A DNA stretch of 64,000 bases from Trichuris trichiura (lineage: Eukaryota; Nematoda; Enoplea; Trichinellida; Trichuridae), in NCBI GenBank assembly GCA_037903355.1, contig JBAJFE010000005.1:2542001-2606000 (forward strand), read 5' to 3'. This document shows, piece after piece, positions 36,806 to 49,030 of this stretch (the stretch's first letter is position 1; each line of letters begins with the position of its first letter). The position numbers were made by a program, and so were the translations under genes. A model generated the notes under the pieces. That model was not told the DNA's origin. It worked only from the letters and a program-made list of their open reading frames with translations, and made no database searches.

Positions 36806-39800
36806 TTAGAAAGTTCTGAGGCTGAATCGACGAATGACGGCATTATCGAGATCGCTTTTATCGCTCGCTCCTTCGACAGCTCTTGTACAACCGGATTTCT
36901 GAAACATCATTAGCATAACAATAATTTCTTCAAGTTAAAACAGCAGAGACTAGATAATCGCAATTGTTGTAGCAAGCTTCCACGTGTCCTTTGTAGAAGA
37001 CCCGGTTGGTCTCGGGGAATGCGAAAAATGCTATCTTTGCTCTCAGCTTGTACCTGTCGATCACTTCAAAGTCGCCCGCCAGCTTTGGGTGCACCGCGCA
37101 GCTGCAATCAAAGAAAAAATGCAAAAAACCGCATGCATTGCCCAACGAACCCGTTATTGTCGTAAAGCAGCAGATCATTGCCGGAACGTAGGTCAGTTGC
37201 AACCAAGTCCGTAACGCGAAACTTCTGAGGTGCCATGTCTAGAGAGAGAGAGAACTTGCAAATATGCAAATGAACTTACAGAAAGCTACTTTGTACCTTG
37301 TACGGAATGCCATTGAACTTCCAAGAAACCATGTTCGCCCGCCTTAGCGTTACTGGTCGGTTTAAGGCGTTCATTCAAGATGACAAGCTTGAATGGTTCC
37401 TTTTGTCGTGGTCCCGCATGACCAATGACGTCAGTGATTTTCAAATGACCTCTAAAGTGGAAGACATTCAAATGTTGAGCATTAGTTACGACAGGTTTTC
37501 ACGTTGGAATGCCAGCGACGAGCATAGTATAATTGTGCGACGACTCTTTTTTCAGAGATGCTTTGCAGACCAGCTTTGCTTTACGCACGTAATCAAAGGT
37601 CGAATCGGAGAGTGGTTTGAAGGCAACCTGATTGACGAAATTATTTTCGTCCTACAAAAGTAGGCGACTTGTGCCAACCAAGCAACTTTTCAATGCAAAC
37701 ATCACTTTGTACCTTCAGCTCCGTTCCGCAACTGTTGTAAGGAAGTTTCAGCGTGCCAGTCCATGAGTTTATCATTCTGATTCGACAGCGATTTGGATCT
37801 TTAACCGAAGTCACCTCGCCATTGACAAGTTTTAAAATTTCTACGTCAACACGCATATGCTGAGCCTCGCAATTCATTCTGACTACAATGATCAACTGAG
37901 AGCATTTAAAAACAAAAGCATTGTGCCCTATACATTCAATGCAATTCTCCAGTCGACCCAGATGAACTTGGTCCCTCATCGTGGATCTTTGCATGAATAC
38001 GCGACGTTCCTCCATTGAGTCTCCGGTATGAATCAAATAGCAGACTCGTGAGGTCGTTACGTAAGCATAGGCTGTGCACAAATGTCGAGAAGACGACAAG
38101 CAAAGTTGTTGACACTGCTGCGATGACGCAACTTCGGTTCGTCTTTCGTCATATAAAGCGGGAACTGTAAGCCCGTAGCCGGTGCGAAATGAACACTTCA
38201 TTTTCGAGGCGATAGCAGCTGAAGAAAACTCAATAAGCCACCATTTTACAAAGTAAACAAAATTAGATGGATGCTTTCCAAATAAGGGCAAATCACTCAC
38301 GCCACTGAGAGCAGCCATTTTCGTATAGATCCGTATCGGAAGCGCCGATGAATATGCCATTCGGCTGACTAACAGTTGCGCGGGAAGCCGACAGCAGTAG
38401 ACATTCTTTTGACGTTTTCGTATATTGAACTGATTTGCATGTATGAGCGCGCTTGGCGCACTCGGACAAGCATTCCTCCACACTGCGACCAACAATTGCG
38501 CTTAAAGTGAACAGTGAAGCAACCGCTATTTGCTTATTCGGAATGCGCTCAAACCACCAGTCGTGAAGGCATTCTGACTTTCCCAAGGCTGAAACGGACC
38601 ATATACGGAACTGGCATACGCTACATTTTTATCACTGCCAATTTCGCTATGAGAAAGTTTACTTTATTAAAGTAAGCTCAATTAACGCTAGTAATTAATA
38701 ATAATAAAATGCCTGAATAAAACACGTCGACCATATGTGTCTATTTTATTGATAAAACTTTGCTTGAGCAATTGCGCTCTATAAATAAGACCTATAGGAG
38801 TTTGAGGCTTCAATAATAATAGCCTTTTGCTTTGAACGCGTTACTAAGCAAAAAAGGTGGTCTGAACACACGCCATACGCGATAAAGCGATAGCTGACAT
38901 AGCTACTAATGCTAAGTGATTAATATGCACGTCGCGAAGAGGCTATCAAAGTGACGAGAGAAGCACAAAATGATGCGTGCCTACGGTGAAGGCGAAAGGG
39001 ATTGCGCAAAATTTCTTCATGCTGCTCAAAACAACTCGTTGTACAAAGCATTAGGCTTATCTATTCTTGAAATTTTCAATTCACATCTGTCAGATCGCAG
39101 TTCATTGCAGGTAAGTAAAATGGCTTATACAGTGAGGCGCCTATGCGTAGAACACAAGAAAGGATAAACAGTAGCAACAAGAGATAATTTAAGCTACAAT
39201 ATCCAATAGCTAACATAAGCAAGATCATCAAAAAAATGTGGAAATTACGTGGAGCAAAACGCTATTTTTTAAAATCTCATTTGCATATTCACAACGCAGG
39301 CATTGAGAGATCTGAATAAACATCCTACATCGCAGAATGTAAACATAAAGTTCTTAATACCTTTCTTGATCATGAGCCATCCTTTCTTTAAGCGGATATA
39401 CTCAGCAGCCGTATGGACAAATTAAATCCAACTTCTTTTATTGATTACTTGTTTTGGCTTACTTTCAAGCAGAATAAACCTTTAATGCTTCTAAAGGCTT
39501 AAGCTGCTTACGGGACGTGATCTTGTCACCAAAAAGCCCTGAACATGTTTTAACTTTAATGATGCACGACGTTAGATTTGTCTAAATATTCTGCCGCCAT
39601 CAATACTTGATATCGAGGAACGGCTTTTACGCCAATAACTTTAGGAGCGAAGCCGTACCTGAGCTTGGAATCGGCAAGCACATCCTCTCTGCAGCAAACA
39701 GACTATTCGACTGATGAGATATTCGTTCTTCCAAAGGATTATCGGTTGGAATCGCTTGATACAATACGCACAAAGGTTTTTCCTCAACGCTTGTATGAAC

Positions 39801-39946
39801 AAAGTTCACTGCCCGGCAACCGCTGGCCAAGTTTCGACATTTTGTCACGCATTCATCCAAAGAATCGGTGTTTGCACGTTCCGAAATCATTCCATCATTG
39901 AAAGCACCCGTCGTTATGACAAAGATGGAATATCCATTGCAACCAT
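36806..39946 (-). CDS. PAN/apple (x3) + ZP-domain extracellular protein (LET-653/NOAH/NompA type)
   Basis: Probably an apical extracellular matrix protein of cuticle-forming epithelia. Exons: 39659-39946 (PAN 1, C..C pattern with SLDECVTKC), 38301-38573 (PAN 2, FERIPNKQ and SVEECLSEC), 37713-38218 (PAN 3, SQQCQQLC, then start of ZP), 37503-37651, 37297-37451, 37151-37238, 36951-37101 and 36806-36898. All phases join (1-1-1-0-2-1-2-0). ZP landmarks appear in order: SCGT, DLLLYDNNGC across a splice, FAFPETNRV, and C...C..C near the end. The last exon ends RRFSLRTF then stop. There is no C-terminal transmembrane helix, unlike most ZP proteins. The signal-peptide exon is not fixed; a candidate lies near 40350-40478. 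Family members with PAN plus ZP include C. elegans LET-653 and NOAH-1 and fly NompA. Confidence 0.85.
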
Positions 39947-39949
39947 CTA

Positions 39950-41590
39950 GCGAGAAATGGATGAAAATTTTCTCGTTTGCACAACATAAGCTTAAATGGG
40001 CATACCTCGAAAGGAGCGTTTGAAAAGAGCGGAACTGTCCGTTGAAGCAATTACGTACATTCGTACGCAAGCGGTAATTGTTAAAACAACACGGTAACAA
40101 TTGCGGAGTTGCATGCTTACGAGAAACCGCGGCTTTTGTTCGCGCTTATTTTCTATCTCCGACCGTCATCGTTCAACGAAAAGTTGTCTAGTCGCACTGA
40201 ATCGTCGCTTAGTTGAACATTTAGTGTACGATTAGGCGCGCAAGCAATTCCCGCCAAAAGGTCGGCAATTGGAGCGACAAAAAATAGAAAAAAAACAGCT
40301 TATATGACAAGTGAAGAAAGTGAGATGACTGCCAACGCTTTTTTGGAAGAATGGAAATCCTACAAAGGGTGACCGCAATCAATGCTCCCATGTTGGGTAG
40401 GCCAACCGAGGTCTCGTCGGGACATAACAATGCAAAGAGGGCATTGCGCAACGTGCGCCCTCGCCTTGCCAGGTTCATCAGCCTGTCATGACATAGTCAG
40501 TTACCAAACAAGCGACCGCCACTTGCTACGGATCAGTTTCGCTTTCCGTGAGGCCAACGGAAGCGATTAGGCGGAGACCAGTTTTAAACAATTCGCCATT
40601 GCTGTTTGCACATTCTATAACTTTCAAGTGCTTTGTACGAAAAGTCGATCTTCTTTTGTGACTGTAATGTCATTCCTCCCAGATGATGTTAGACGAACGC
40701 TTCAAAAGGCGAAAAAAGCGAGAAAGTTCCAAAAACCTTTTACTACCGTGTTACTAACAAAAGAGTTCACGCAGGATTGGAAACCGGAGCTATCCCATCG
40801 CCCATCCTCAAAGCAACATAAGCATTTTCAATGTAAAAGTGCCACTACGCATTACATCCATTGCTAGCGGTATAAAACGTCAATATTACTAGAAATAATT
40901 TTCCCATGTTACAACAGGGAAAGCAATTCCTTAGTGTTCAAACACTAAATGCTTCAAATATGCACCATGAATTCTTGACTCTATTAAGCATGCATCCAGA
41001 CGAGCCTCGCAAAGGCGAAGACAAACCCAGTAGTCTCTTTATGGACTTGCTGGAATTGGTTTGATACAATTGAAGCTCTTACGTTGTATATACGATCGTC
41101 AGTGTTTCTCTTTCAACGTGTTTTTGCTGCTATCTACTTATTGATTCAAATAGGATGAAATGAAAATAAATTCATTTTACGAAGGCAGCACGTTAAGTGC
41201 AATCCATACAATGGTCATGGCAATTATGCATTGCTAAAGCGTCGAATATTCCTCATTCAATGAGTATTCAATTTCCTCAAATGATACTAATTGCGAAAAC
41301 AGTGTTGAAACGACGAGTTGCGTAACCGCGGAGAGTAAAGAGTTCAGTCGAGTGCTAATGATGCAACAACTCTAAAAATACTATATTGATTTGCTTTGAG
41401 CAAACATACGTACTTCCGTCATAGACAGTTGCGTAGGTGGAAATGACTGAATAACGACTGTTGCTACAACATATCACCTTGCTTCACCAAAAACACATCA
41501 TATATATGGGCACGCAACAACGGATAACTGACTAGAATTTACAGAGTAGTAAAGGTATCCTCAGGAGGGCTAAGCCTTTGGGGTGAATAT
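39950..41590. other. Intergenic; likely 5' exon of the PAN-ZP gene lies here
   Basis: Minus-strand frame 40221-40478 contains MGALIAVTL followed by a GTAGGA donor in phase 1, which would join the first PAN exon, but the hydrophobic stretch is short. A plus-strand frame at 40667-40867 (MSFLPDDVRRTLQKAKKARK) is unrecognised. Confidence 0.3.
41497..41507 (+). promoter_or_regulatory. Possible TATA box of the PLA2-like gene
   Basis: CATATATATGG lies about 90 bp upstream of the ATG at 41595, which leaves room for a short 5' leader. Position and sequence are the only support. Confidence 0.3.
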
Positions 41591-41594
41591 CGAA

Positions 41595-42250
41595 ATGAAA
41601 TTAGCCCTTCTGTCGATAATTGCCTTCACCACTTTACAGCTGGTTAAAGGTAAGTATTCCAAACTCGTATTTCAGCAATAATACGTTTAGCCACCGTAAC
41701 AACGTACGTGAAACAATAGTGAGCTAATAAGACACTACGTAAAAAGCAAGATGGTTTGAGCTTTGCAATTCCGCCTATTTAGGACATCTAGGTGGATTAG
41801 AGCTGTTACTACAGTGCATTACGAAAGCACCAGCGAGTAAATATCTTGGCTATGGATGTTGGTGTAGTAGCACGAAAGACCGAACACCAGTTGACAATAT
41901 AGATATGTGCTGCTATTTTGAATACTCCTGCAAACAATTGATTAAGAAGCATGGATGCAAGGAAAGAGAAAGTCAGATATTGTACAGTGTTCAATGTTCA
42001 GCGAATGGAACTGCGGCATGCATACTGAGAGATAAGCTTTAAAAATTGTTTTTCCTTTACCTTTGCTTTCGTCATCGAAGGCTCCAACGACTTAGCGAGT
42101 CTTCAACTTGAAAAACTGAAAGACAAACTGTACCGTATTCTTATTTCAGGTGTTACTCTTTGCGGTTACTCTCTCTGCGAGTGCCATCGACTGTTCGCCC
42201 TTTGCGTATCTCAGTTCAGTTATCCGCAAGTAAAGCCCACATGCAGATGA
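41595..42250 (+). CDS. Secreted phospholipase A2-like protein, catalytic pair lost
   Basis: Three exons: 41595-41649 (signal peptide MKLALLSIIAFTTLQLVKG), 41783 to about 42031, and 42150-42250, phases 1-1, giving about 134 aa. The group I/II PLA2 scaffold is visible: YGCWC, then PVDNIDMCC, then YSVQC, and a C-terminal LCECHRLFALC block. At the active site the usual C-C-x-x-H-D-x-C reads CCYFEYSC, so His is replaced by Glu and Asp by Tyr. The Gly-rich calcium loop is also altered. It is therefore probably not an active lipase. Exon 2 should end AGAG|GTAAGC, but the sequence reads AGAG|ATAAGC. Reading through adds two codons and stops at 42040-42042, losing the last two-Cys block. It could be a pseudogene, an unusual splice, or an alternative short form. 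Confidence 0.75.
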
Positions 42251-42259
42251 AGTAACCCC

Positions 42260-44355
42260 AAACGTACCTGCAGCTGAAGAAAACAGATCTGCTCTACTTG
42301 ATGTTGAAATGAAATTTTTTTTTATTAAAATTACTTTATATTAAAATTAAAAAATAAGCTTTTTTCAAGTACTCTATTCATCGCCGGGGAGAATGCTTAA
42401 ATGGAAGAAGACCGGAAATTTTCCTAACCGTGAAAAACTGATCCGTCCGGTTGGAAAACCAACCGATGCTGTAGCCTATTAACTGACCAAATCCCGAAAA
42501 CGTTTCTGAACCCAAAGTATTCTTATGTTTTTCATGCCGTTTGGACGCCCTTCAGCAATTTCAGCAGTGGCAAATTCCGGAAGTGTTTCTGCGTAAAACA
42601 CTTCATTTTCAATTTTACCACCGAACATGTACAAATCGAAATACCTCCACAAATCTCGAAGCGGCCAGCTGCCCGTAAAAAGCGTCAACACTTACCGTTA
42701 GCCTAAAGAAAATGCTTTTCACGTTTTAAGATCGTCCGCCTGGGAACTCAAACCATCAGGTGGAAAGAATATTGACAGAAAGTAAAACTGAAGAACAAAG
42801 AGCAAGGAAAAAAATAGAGAATCCTTGGAATCCCGAATTCTGACTTTCGGGATTCGAAACTTCGGAATTTTGCTTATTCGAGCTTTAGATGTTTAGGATT
42901 TTGGACGCAACCAAATCAGCGACACGACGATGCTTAAAATAAAAAACGTTTCCCATCCACTCGTCAAATTTTCATGGCTTCAGCAATTATGCAAAAATAA
43001 ACGTTGGGTTTTCATGGACGAACATGAACTGATTTTTTTAGTGAAAAAAAAGAAAGCATTAGAAAATGTCTGTGCTTACAAAGACTTACAACTTAAGTTG
43101 CTTAAAAGCACTTTGTTAAATTCTTAGGACAGAAGAGAACAAAAGAATTGACGCGTACCCGCTTCAATAAACTGCGTGGAGAAACTGCGCCCTTGAAGAG
43201 CTGCCCGCTGGACTATACAACAGTAATACGTTCTCCATTTTAAAGTAGACAAAGCAGTCTATCGTTCATCAAAAAAACGTAACATTTAGTGATCATTCTT
43301 TTTCGTTACAATGTAGCAGTGCTGATGCTGTTTGAAACTGAACAAACTGAAATGAACTAATTCGCTGTGGCCCTTCACAAATGGCACATCTTTGCTGAGT
43401 ATCCATTAGTTCAGTAATAATAAACATTTTCGGCACATACATAATTTACCATTAAAAATAGACTGAGCTCTTAATCGGATACAGACAACACGTTTTTTCA
43501 GGCTTCCATTCCAGTACAACCTAAGTGCCTTGGAAACGAAATATCATTTTTGCGTAGAGGCATTTTATCGATTTGAAAACTTCCATCTCGCCGTAACGAA
43601 TTACGGCCTAAGTACTGATTCATTGCTGGTCTGATTTTTCGGAACAACTTTCACATTTCTTTCCAAAATTGGGTCAACAAGGGGAATACGCAACAGAAGA
43701 CAGACGATGACAGCAAAAGACCTTACGTGACAAAGCAGCTGAACAATCACAGCAAACTCCGGACAGTATTTAAACACGCGTATGAAAAAAAAATTTTTAA
43801 AGGCGATTTATTGGGCAATGCAGCTGCCACAAAGCCTTTAAAAAATTTTTCATGGAGCTACTCTCTATTGTTTAAACAATCCTTCGCTTCTTATGTACAA
43901 ACTTTATGCATTATTGAAGGCGAATAATCATTATTACACGCAACGTTTCCCTTTAATATTCAATCAGTTCAATTGACAAATTGATAAAGTTCTCTTTTGA
44001 AAGCTTAAGCATCATTACTACAATGAAGTTGATTCATGAAACGAATGGATTTAATGAATGTAGACTTATTTCTTTCGATACCAGCAGCGAATAATCAACA
44101 GAAAGCACGAATTAACAAACCTATTCAAGTTGGCGTTCGAAAAATTGATGGATAAACGAACCAATTGGGTATTAACACAAATTGCTCTCTTAAATGGAAA
44201 AGAAAATGACAAGAGAAAACCTGTCGCCAATTGCGAACCGAAATTAATCATTGCGCAATTCTCTGCCTGCAAAAATAGGCTCCAAAACAAGACCACCCTT
44301 AAAGAAATTGCGTAAATATATCAGAAAAGCCGCAATGTCAGGTGACATAGTCCAC
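42260..44355. other. Intergenic; one unexplained minus-strand frame
   Basis: A minus-strand frame at 42479-42691 contains WRYFDLYMFGGKIENEVFY and NIRILWVQKRFRDL and looks protein-like, but I recognise no family and see no matching exons. The rest has short frames only. Confidence 0.3.
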
Positions 44356-44363
44356 TAACCGTA

Positions 44364-47357
44364 ATGCTGCTCGTCGTGGTCGCTTTTCTAGCGCTCACCG
44401 CCAAACAGTTAAAAGGTAAGAATTAAGTCAGCCTGCATAAATTATCTGTTTGTCCTAGCAACGTCATGATCATGCGCATGAGCAGAAAGACGCGCTTAGT
44501 GTATTAACATCTCTTAATGATATGCACAGCTAGCATAATGGGAATTGTTGTTACAAAAAAAGTAAAACAAATAACCATCTCGCACCTTTGAGCTCGACAG
44601 TACTTCAAAGTATGCTTATTCATTAATTCTAAGTAATAATTAGCAAACCACCTAAATAACAGAATTTGTGTACTATTGGTAGAGTGTTTTTTTTTCGTTT
44701 TTCTTTTTTCCTTCTTCTTAACGGGTTTTTTAAAAACTTTTCTTGCAAAAGTTTTTTGGTAGAGTATATAAAATGTTCAAACTAGCATTCGGTATGTAAA
44801 ATAAACTCTGATGAACAAAAGGGGCAACAAAACAGTCATACTAATAGATTGCGCGACTGCTGGCGAAACATTTTCGCAAACTGTCTTATCGCTGTATTTT
44901 TTTTTGTAAAATTAAAGGCGTAAATGTTACGCCCCGAGTCGCCCCGTTTTTCAAAACGAACTGACCCGCGTCAGCCGCCGTCCAAAAAAACTTAATTTAA
45001 AAAATATCTATTTTAAGATGGAGCGTTTTGAAATTCTATCAGCGCAAGCTTAAACGAGCGGGCAGCGTAGTGCAATGAACTAAAATGAGCAAAAAAAGAT
45101 GTCCAACCCAAATAGTTAATTATTCAATGTCGTTGCCCCCTCGTTAACAAATAATCAAGCTGCTTTCTTCTAACGCATATTAGGTAAACACATTTTAGCT
45201 AAGGAATGCTATAGCCATAAGGACTGCATTGGATTGGCAATGTGCAAAAGAAACAGCTGTTATCCAGCAGTGCCAGCCGGAGGCTACTGCATAAATGACG
45301 TGCATTGCGAATCCGAGAAAGGACAAGCCTGCTTGTCCGGGCTTTGCATGGCCCCAATAGGTAAGACGTATATTCTTTCCTTTACTTTTTTCCGTACATT
45401 AAATTGCTTAGAAAAGTTCATTTTAATTATTCTTCCAACAGCTTAAGACTTTATTAGGTTAAACTCTATTTATGCTAATTAGATAGAAGACCCTGAAAAA
45501 GATACAAGTCGCTTTAAAGCAGAGATACAGCGTATTGACGTTACAACTTGCAGACACTTAATGACTTTGCCGTTAAGCCACAAGTATTCCATAGAGAAAA
45601 GTAACTAACTGCCCTGTAGACTGAATGAGCACTTCTCCCCTGTCAGTAGAGCGTATTTTATCTCAATGTGTCATTTCTTTCCCTGCTGAAGACAAGACTG
45701 AGTTGAAAAATGTTGGATAATCCCGATTTTCAAAAAGTGAATATCTTGCATGACTATTTTTGAACAGACGAAAAGACTGATCGATTTTCACCAATTCCGT
45801 GCTTACTGTAAAAAAATAATAAGGCAAAAAAGACTGTTGAGACGAAGTAACGCGCCGGTGCAGCTGGCAAAGACTGGAAAAGTAGGCAATAGGGTCACCA
45901 AAAGTAAACATGAAGAATTATTGACCTAGTAAAGGTAGCTGAGACAAAAGAGTAGGCAAAAGTGTCCGAAAAGCAGGACAACTTTCTCTGGTCAAGAAAA
46001 AAGTTAGAAATTCAACAACCTCAAAAAAAGTTGAGAAAATAGGGAAGGAAAAAAGCAGAGCACCCGAAAGCCTCTCGACAAGGGCAAGCCTTATTGATCG
46101 CTGTTAAGAAAATTTGACTACGCAAGAAAGCCCTCAGAATAACATTCCGTGAGGACATTTGAAATACAAAATATGTAAATAAGCGAAATCATTTATCGAA
46201 CGATTTTCAAGCCCTTAAGCTAACTCAAGGCTGGAGACCAGGTGCGCTTAAAACGGTTTCCCGCGTTAAAGAATAGCTGTTGCTTCTTCGACTTCCGAAT
46301 GTTCGCTTTACGAACAATTCTTCCGCGGGACACCTGTCAGTTCTAAGTTTTCGGCAGTTACATTGCCCTAAGTTGTCATACAGCACATTGAAGGTCATGC
46401 GACAATACTGAAAGGGACAACAGAAATGTAGCACGCGCTGACAAGGAGTATACGGGATATTTTTAAAATTCCAATTTGCCAATTTTCAAAAAAAGCCCCA
46501 ATAAAACCTGCACTAAATATACAACAGATTTCACCTTGCCGCCATCGAACCTACGCCAAGTTCAATGCACAAAACATGATCATTGCATTGGACAGACAAT
46601 GTGCGTTAGACAGCGATGCGTGGCAGCCTTTCCTACCGGTGTACATTGCATAATGGAAAGCCAATGTCAATCAGGCGAAACATGCCTACACGGAGACTGC
46701 TGGAGGCCAACTCGAGGTAACGTATTTTCACCTTTTAAAGGAATCCAACTAAAAAGCGAGTGCTGCTCTTCGTATACGTTGGTTCTTTATAGATATGGCG
46801 TCACTGTTGTGCATTTCCCACGATCAATGCCCAGGTTCAAGAGTCTGCTGGTTGGGACTTTGCAGAGCAGCTCGAAGAACTAACCTATTATGCATGTATG
46901 ACTATCAGTGCGCAAATGGTGCGTGCAAGGACAACGTTTGCCACACAAGTAAAGCGAACACATAACAAACTAATTATGTACTTTTTTTCTTACTTTAGCA
47001 GTCGACATTAATTCGGGCAAAATTCAATGCTACATGCATGAACATTGCCAAGGACAGCAGCTGTGCAACGACAATAAATGCATCCCCGCTTTTCCCGTTA
47101 AACTGGAATGCGACAGCAGAAATCCATGCCCGGGAAAATCTGTATGCAAACACGGTACATGCTTTTCCACTGTCCGTACGAGTCTGATGCAACTAAAGTC
47201 GTGCGCTACTCATGAAGACTGCGAAGGTCAGCAACTATGCAGACTGGGCAGCTGTGTTGCAGCAATACCAACAGGGACGTCTTGCAATGCATCAGCTCCT
47301 TGCACGGCTGGCAGATATTGCAAATACAACACGTGCTTCATGTACTTCCCCCAATAA
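44364..47357 (+). CDS. Secreted EB-like Cys-rich repeat protein, gene 1 (5 modules)
   Basis: Five exons: 44364-44415 (signal peptide MLLVVVAFLALTAKQLKG), 45184-45360, 46528-46716, 46793-46948 and 46999-47357. All introns are phase 1, the total is 933 nt (310 aa) and the stop is TAA at 47355-47357. Exons 2-4 each carry one module and exon 5 carries two. Modules have eight Cys in the order C-x5-C-x(2-3)-GQ-x2-C-x(4-5)-C, a short Pro/Ala linker, then C-x5-C-x(5-7)-C-x4-C; typical words are HDHCIGQTMC and SGETCLHGDC. This resembles the nematode EB module or dickkopf-type spacing. There is no membrane segment, so it is presumably secreted. Next to the PLA2-like gene and a paralogue at 49031, it suggests a local family of secreted proteins. 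Function unknown. Confidence 0.82.
44763..44772 (+). promoter_or_regulatory. TATA-like motif in intron 1 of EB-like gene 1
   Basis: GTATATAAAA lies in the first intron. A promoter here would give a transcript lacking the signal-peptide exon. There is no further support. Confidence 0.2.
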
Positions 47358-47364
47358 GTTTCAT

Positions 47365-49025
47365 TTTTAAAAAAATGAAAATATATCTTCTCTGTAGCAA
47401 CCGTTGATCTCACTTTATTGAAAATGTAGCCTTTAGAAAATACCGGCTATGACTTCGCCTAAGCTCAATTAAAATAAACGCGCAGTCTAAGAGAAAATAG
47501 ATTGAATGAACCGATAGAAAATAACAACGTTTAGATCGCTAAGTCATACATACAAAACAACCATTCAATCAACGAATGGTATTGTTGCTTGCCGTGGAAA
47601 ACAGATTTTACACAACACTTATTTGATACAGCCAAAATTCGTTAACATTAAGGAAAAAGCTGATAACACTGACTCATCGACTTAAGCATGAGTAAGTGAC
47701 GTCACGAGTGCCTCTCGAAACTGCTTCAGGTTAATGAAGACCTAATCAATGGCATTCCATGCCATCCGTCAGTTAGTAAACAATAACACGTCTCAACTGA
47801 TGGAAATAAAGAGGAAGTTAGTCTCGGCATAATGGCGGCTACTTACGTAATTTGCAAATGAACAAAGAGACGATTGGTGAGCAAGCGAGCATTTGAATGC
47901 TTGAAAATAAGCTACGCGTTTCTACGAGTTATGCGCTTATAGGATTATACCCAGTAGCGAACGACGATGCTAAGAAGAGCTGTGAACGCGTTATGCGCAA
48001 TTTCAAAACACTGGAAACTAAAACATAGACGTTGGCAGTCAAACAAATTTGCATATCCATTCCAAATTGAATTTTAAACATTTTAAAGTCGCAATAGCAT
48101 CGTATGATGCAAGCAAGTAAAGCTGAAACTTGACCCAATGCCGGAGCTTTGCTCTATTATGATTAAAAGCTGAGGAAGACTTCAGAAAAAAAGGAAAGGA
48201 AGAAGCGCAAGAAAAAAGCCACTTTACATCACTATAAAAAACGACCGTCGCTAAACGACCCACGGAAGTACCATAAAGGCAGCATATTATTAAAAGAATG
48301 CATAAAAGTCTCAATCGATCAGAAATGAAAAAACTAATGAAAGACGGAGAAGTAGCAGCACCGCTTAAAAACGAAACTTATCTTTTCCAGCTAAACACGA
48401 AAGCAACAAGTACAACTAGAAAATTTGTTTGGGTGCAAGGACAATTTACATATGGCAACATTGAATAAGCATATTTTTAAATTTACTTTTTCCCAATCAC
48501 TGATTCTACAGTAACGAAAAAGCTGTTGAGAACGCAATTCGACTTATTGCTACCGTAGAAAAGTTGTAAGGGCGTAAACACAAGCTGAACCAGAGTTGCG
48601 CAAAAGCATGTGTACTTTTAAGAAAAGAAGACTAGAAATCCCGAAAAGCGAATTAAAACGTGAAGCAGCAATTGAACGCCTTAGAACGGGGCTCAAATCA
48701 ACAAACTACGATTTTTCCAATTATGGGAAAGCAGAAATCGTTCCATCCAGACAAGAGTAAAGAATGAATGAATGCAAGCTGCTACGGCAGTCAACTGCAC
48801 TTACTGTACGGAGAGATGGAGACAAACAAACTGGCAGCTTCTTCAAGCCTATGTCTAAGCTAAGTTTAATTATTTTGAAGATACAAGCGTCAAAGTATTC
48901 AGCTGAGAAAGCAAGCAAAGACACTACGCACAATTGCTGCCTCCTAAAGTGGACAGATCGGAAAACGTATCATGCCCAAAAATAGCAGCTGTTACTATAA
49001 ATCGTAAGCTTAAAAGCCGTATTGC
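47365..49025. other. Intergenic
   Basis: AATAAA near 47473 could serve as the poly(A) signal of the gene ending at 47357. A minus-strand frame at 48039-48314 begins with a signal-like LLCILLIICCLYGTSVG but has no ATG in the right frame. I see no other gene. Confidence 0.4.
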
Positions 49026-49030
49026 GAGAC

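Noticed and set aside
37298..37663. 121-codon plus-strand frame
   Set aside because: It is antisense to three phase-consistent ZP-domain exons on the minus strand.
48039..48314. Minus-strand frame beginning with a signal-peptide-like stretch
   Set aside because: The frame starts from a non-ATG codon, the nearby ATG is in another frame, and no downstream exon fits.
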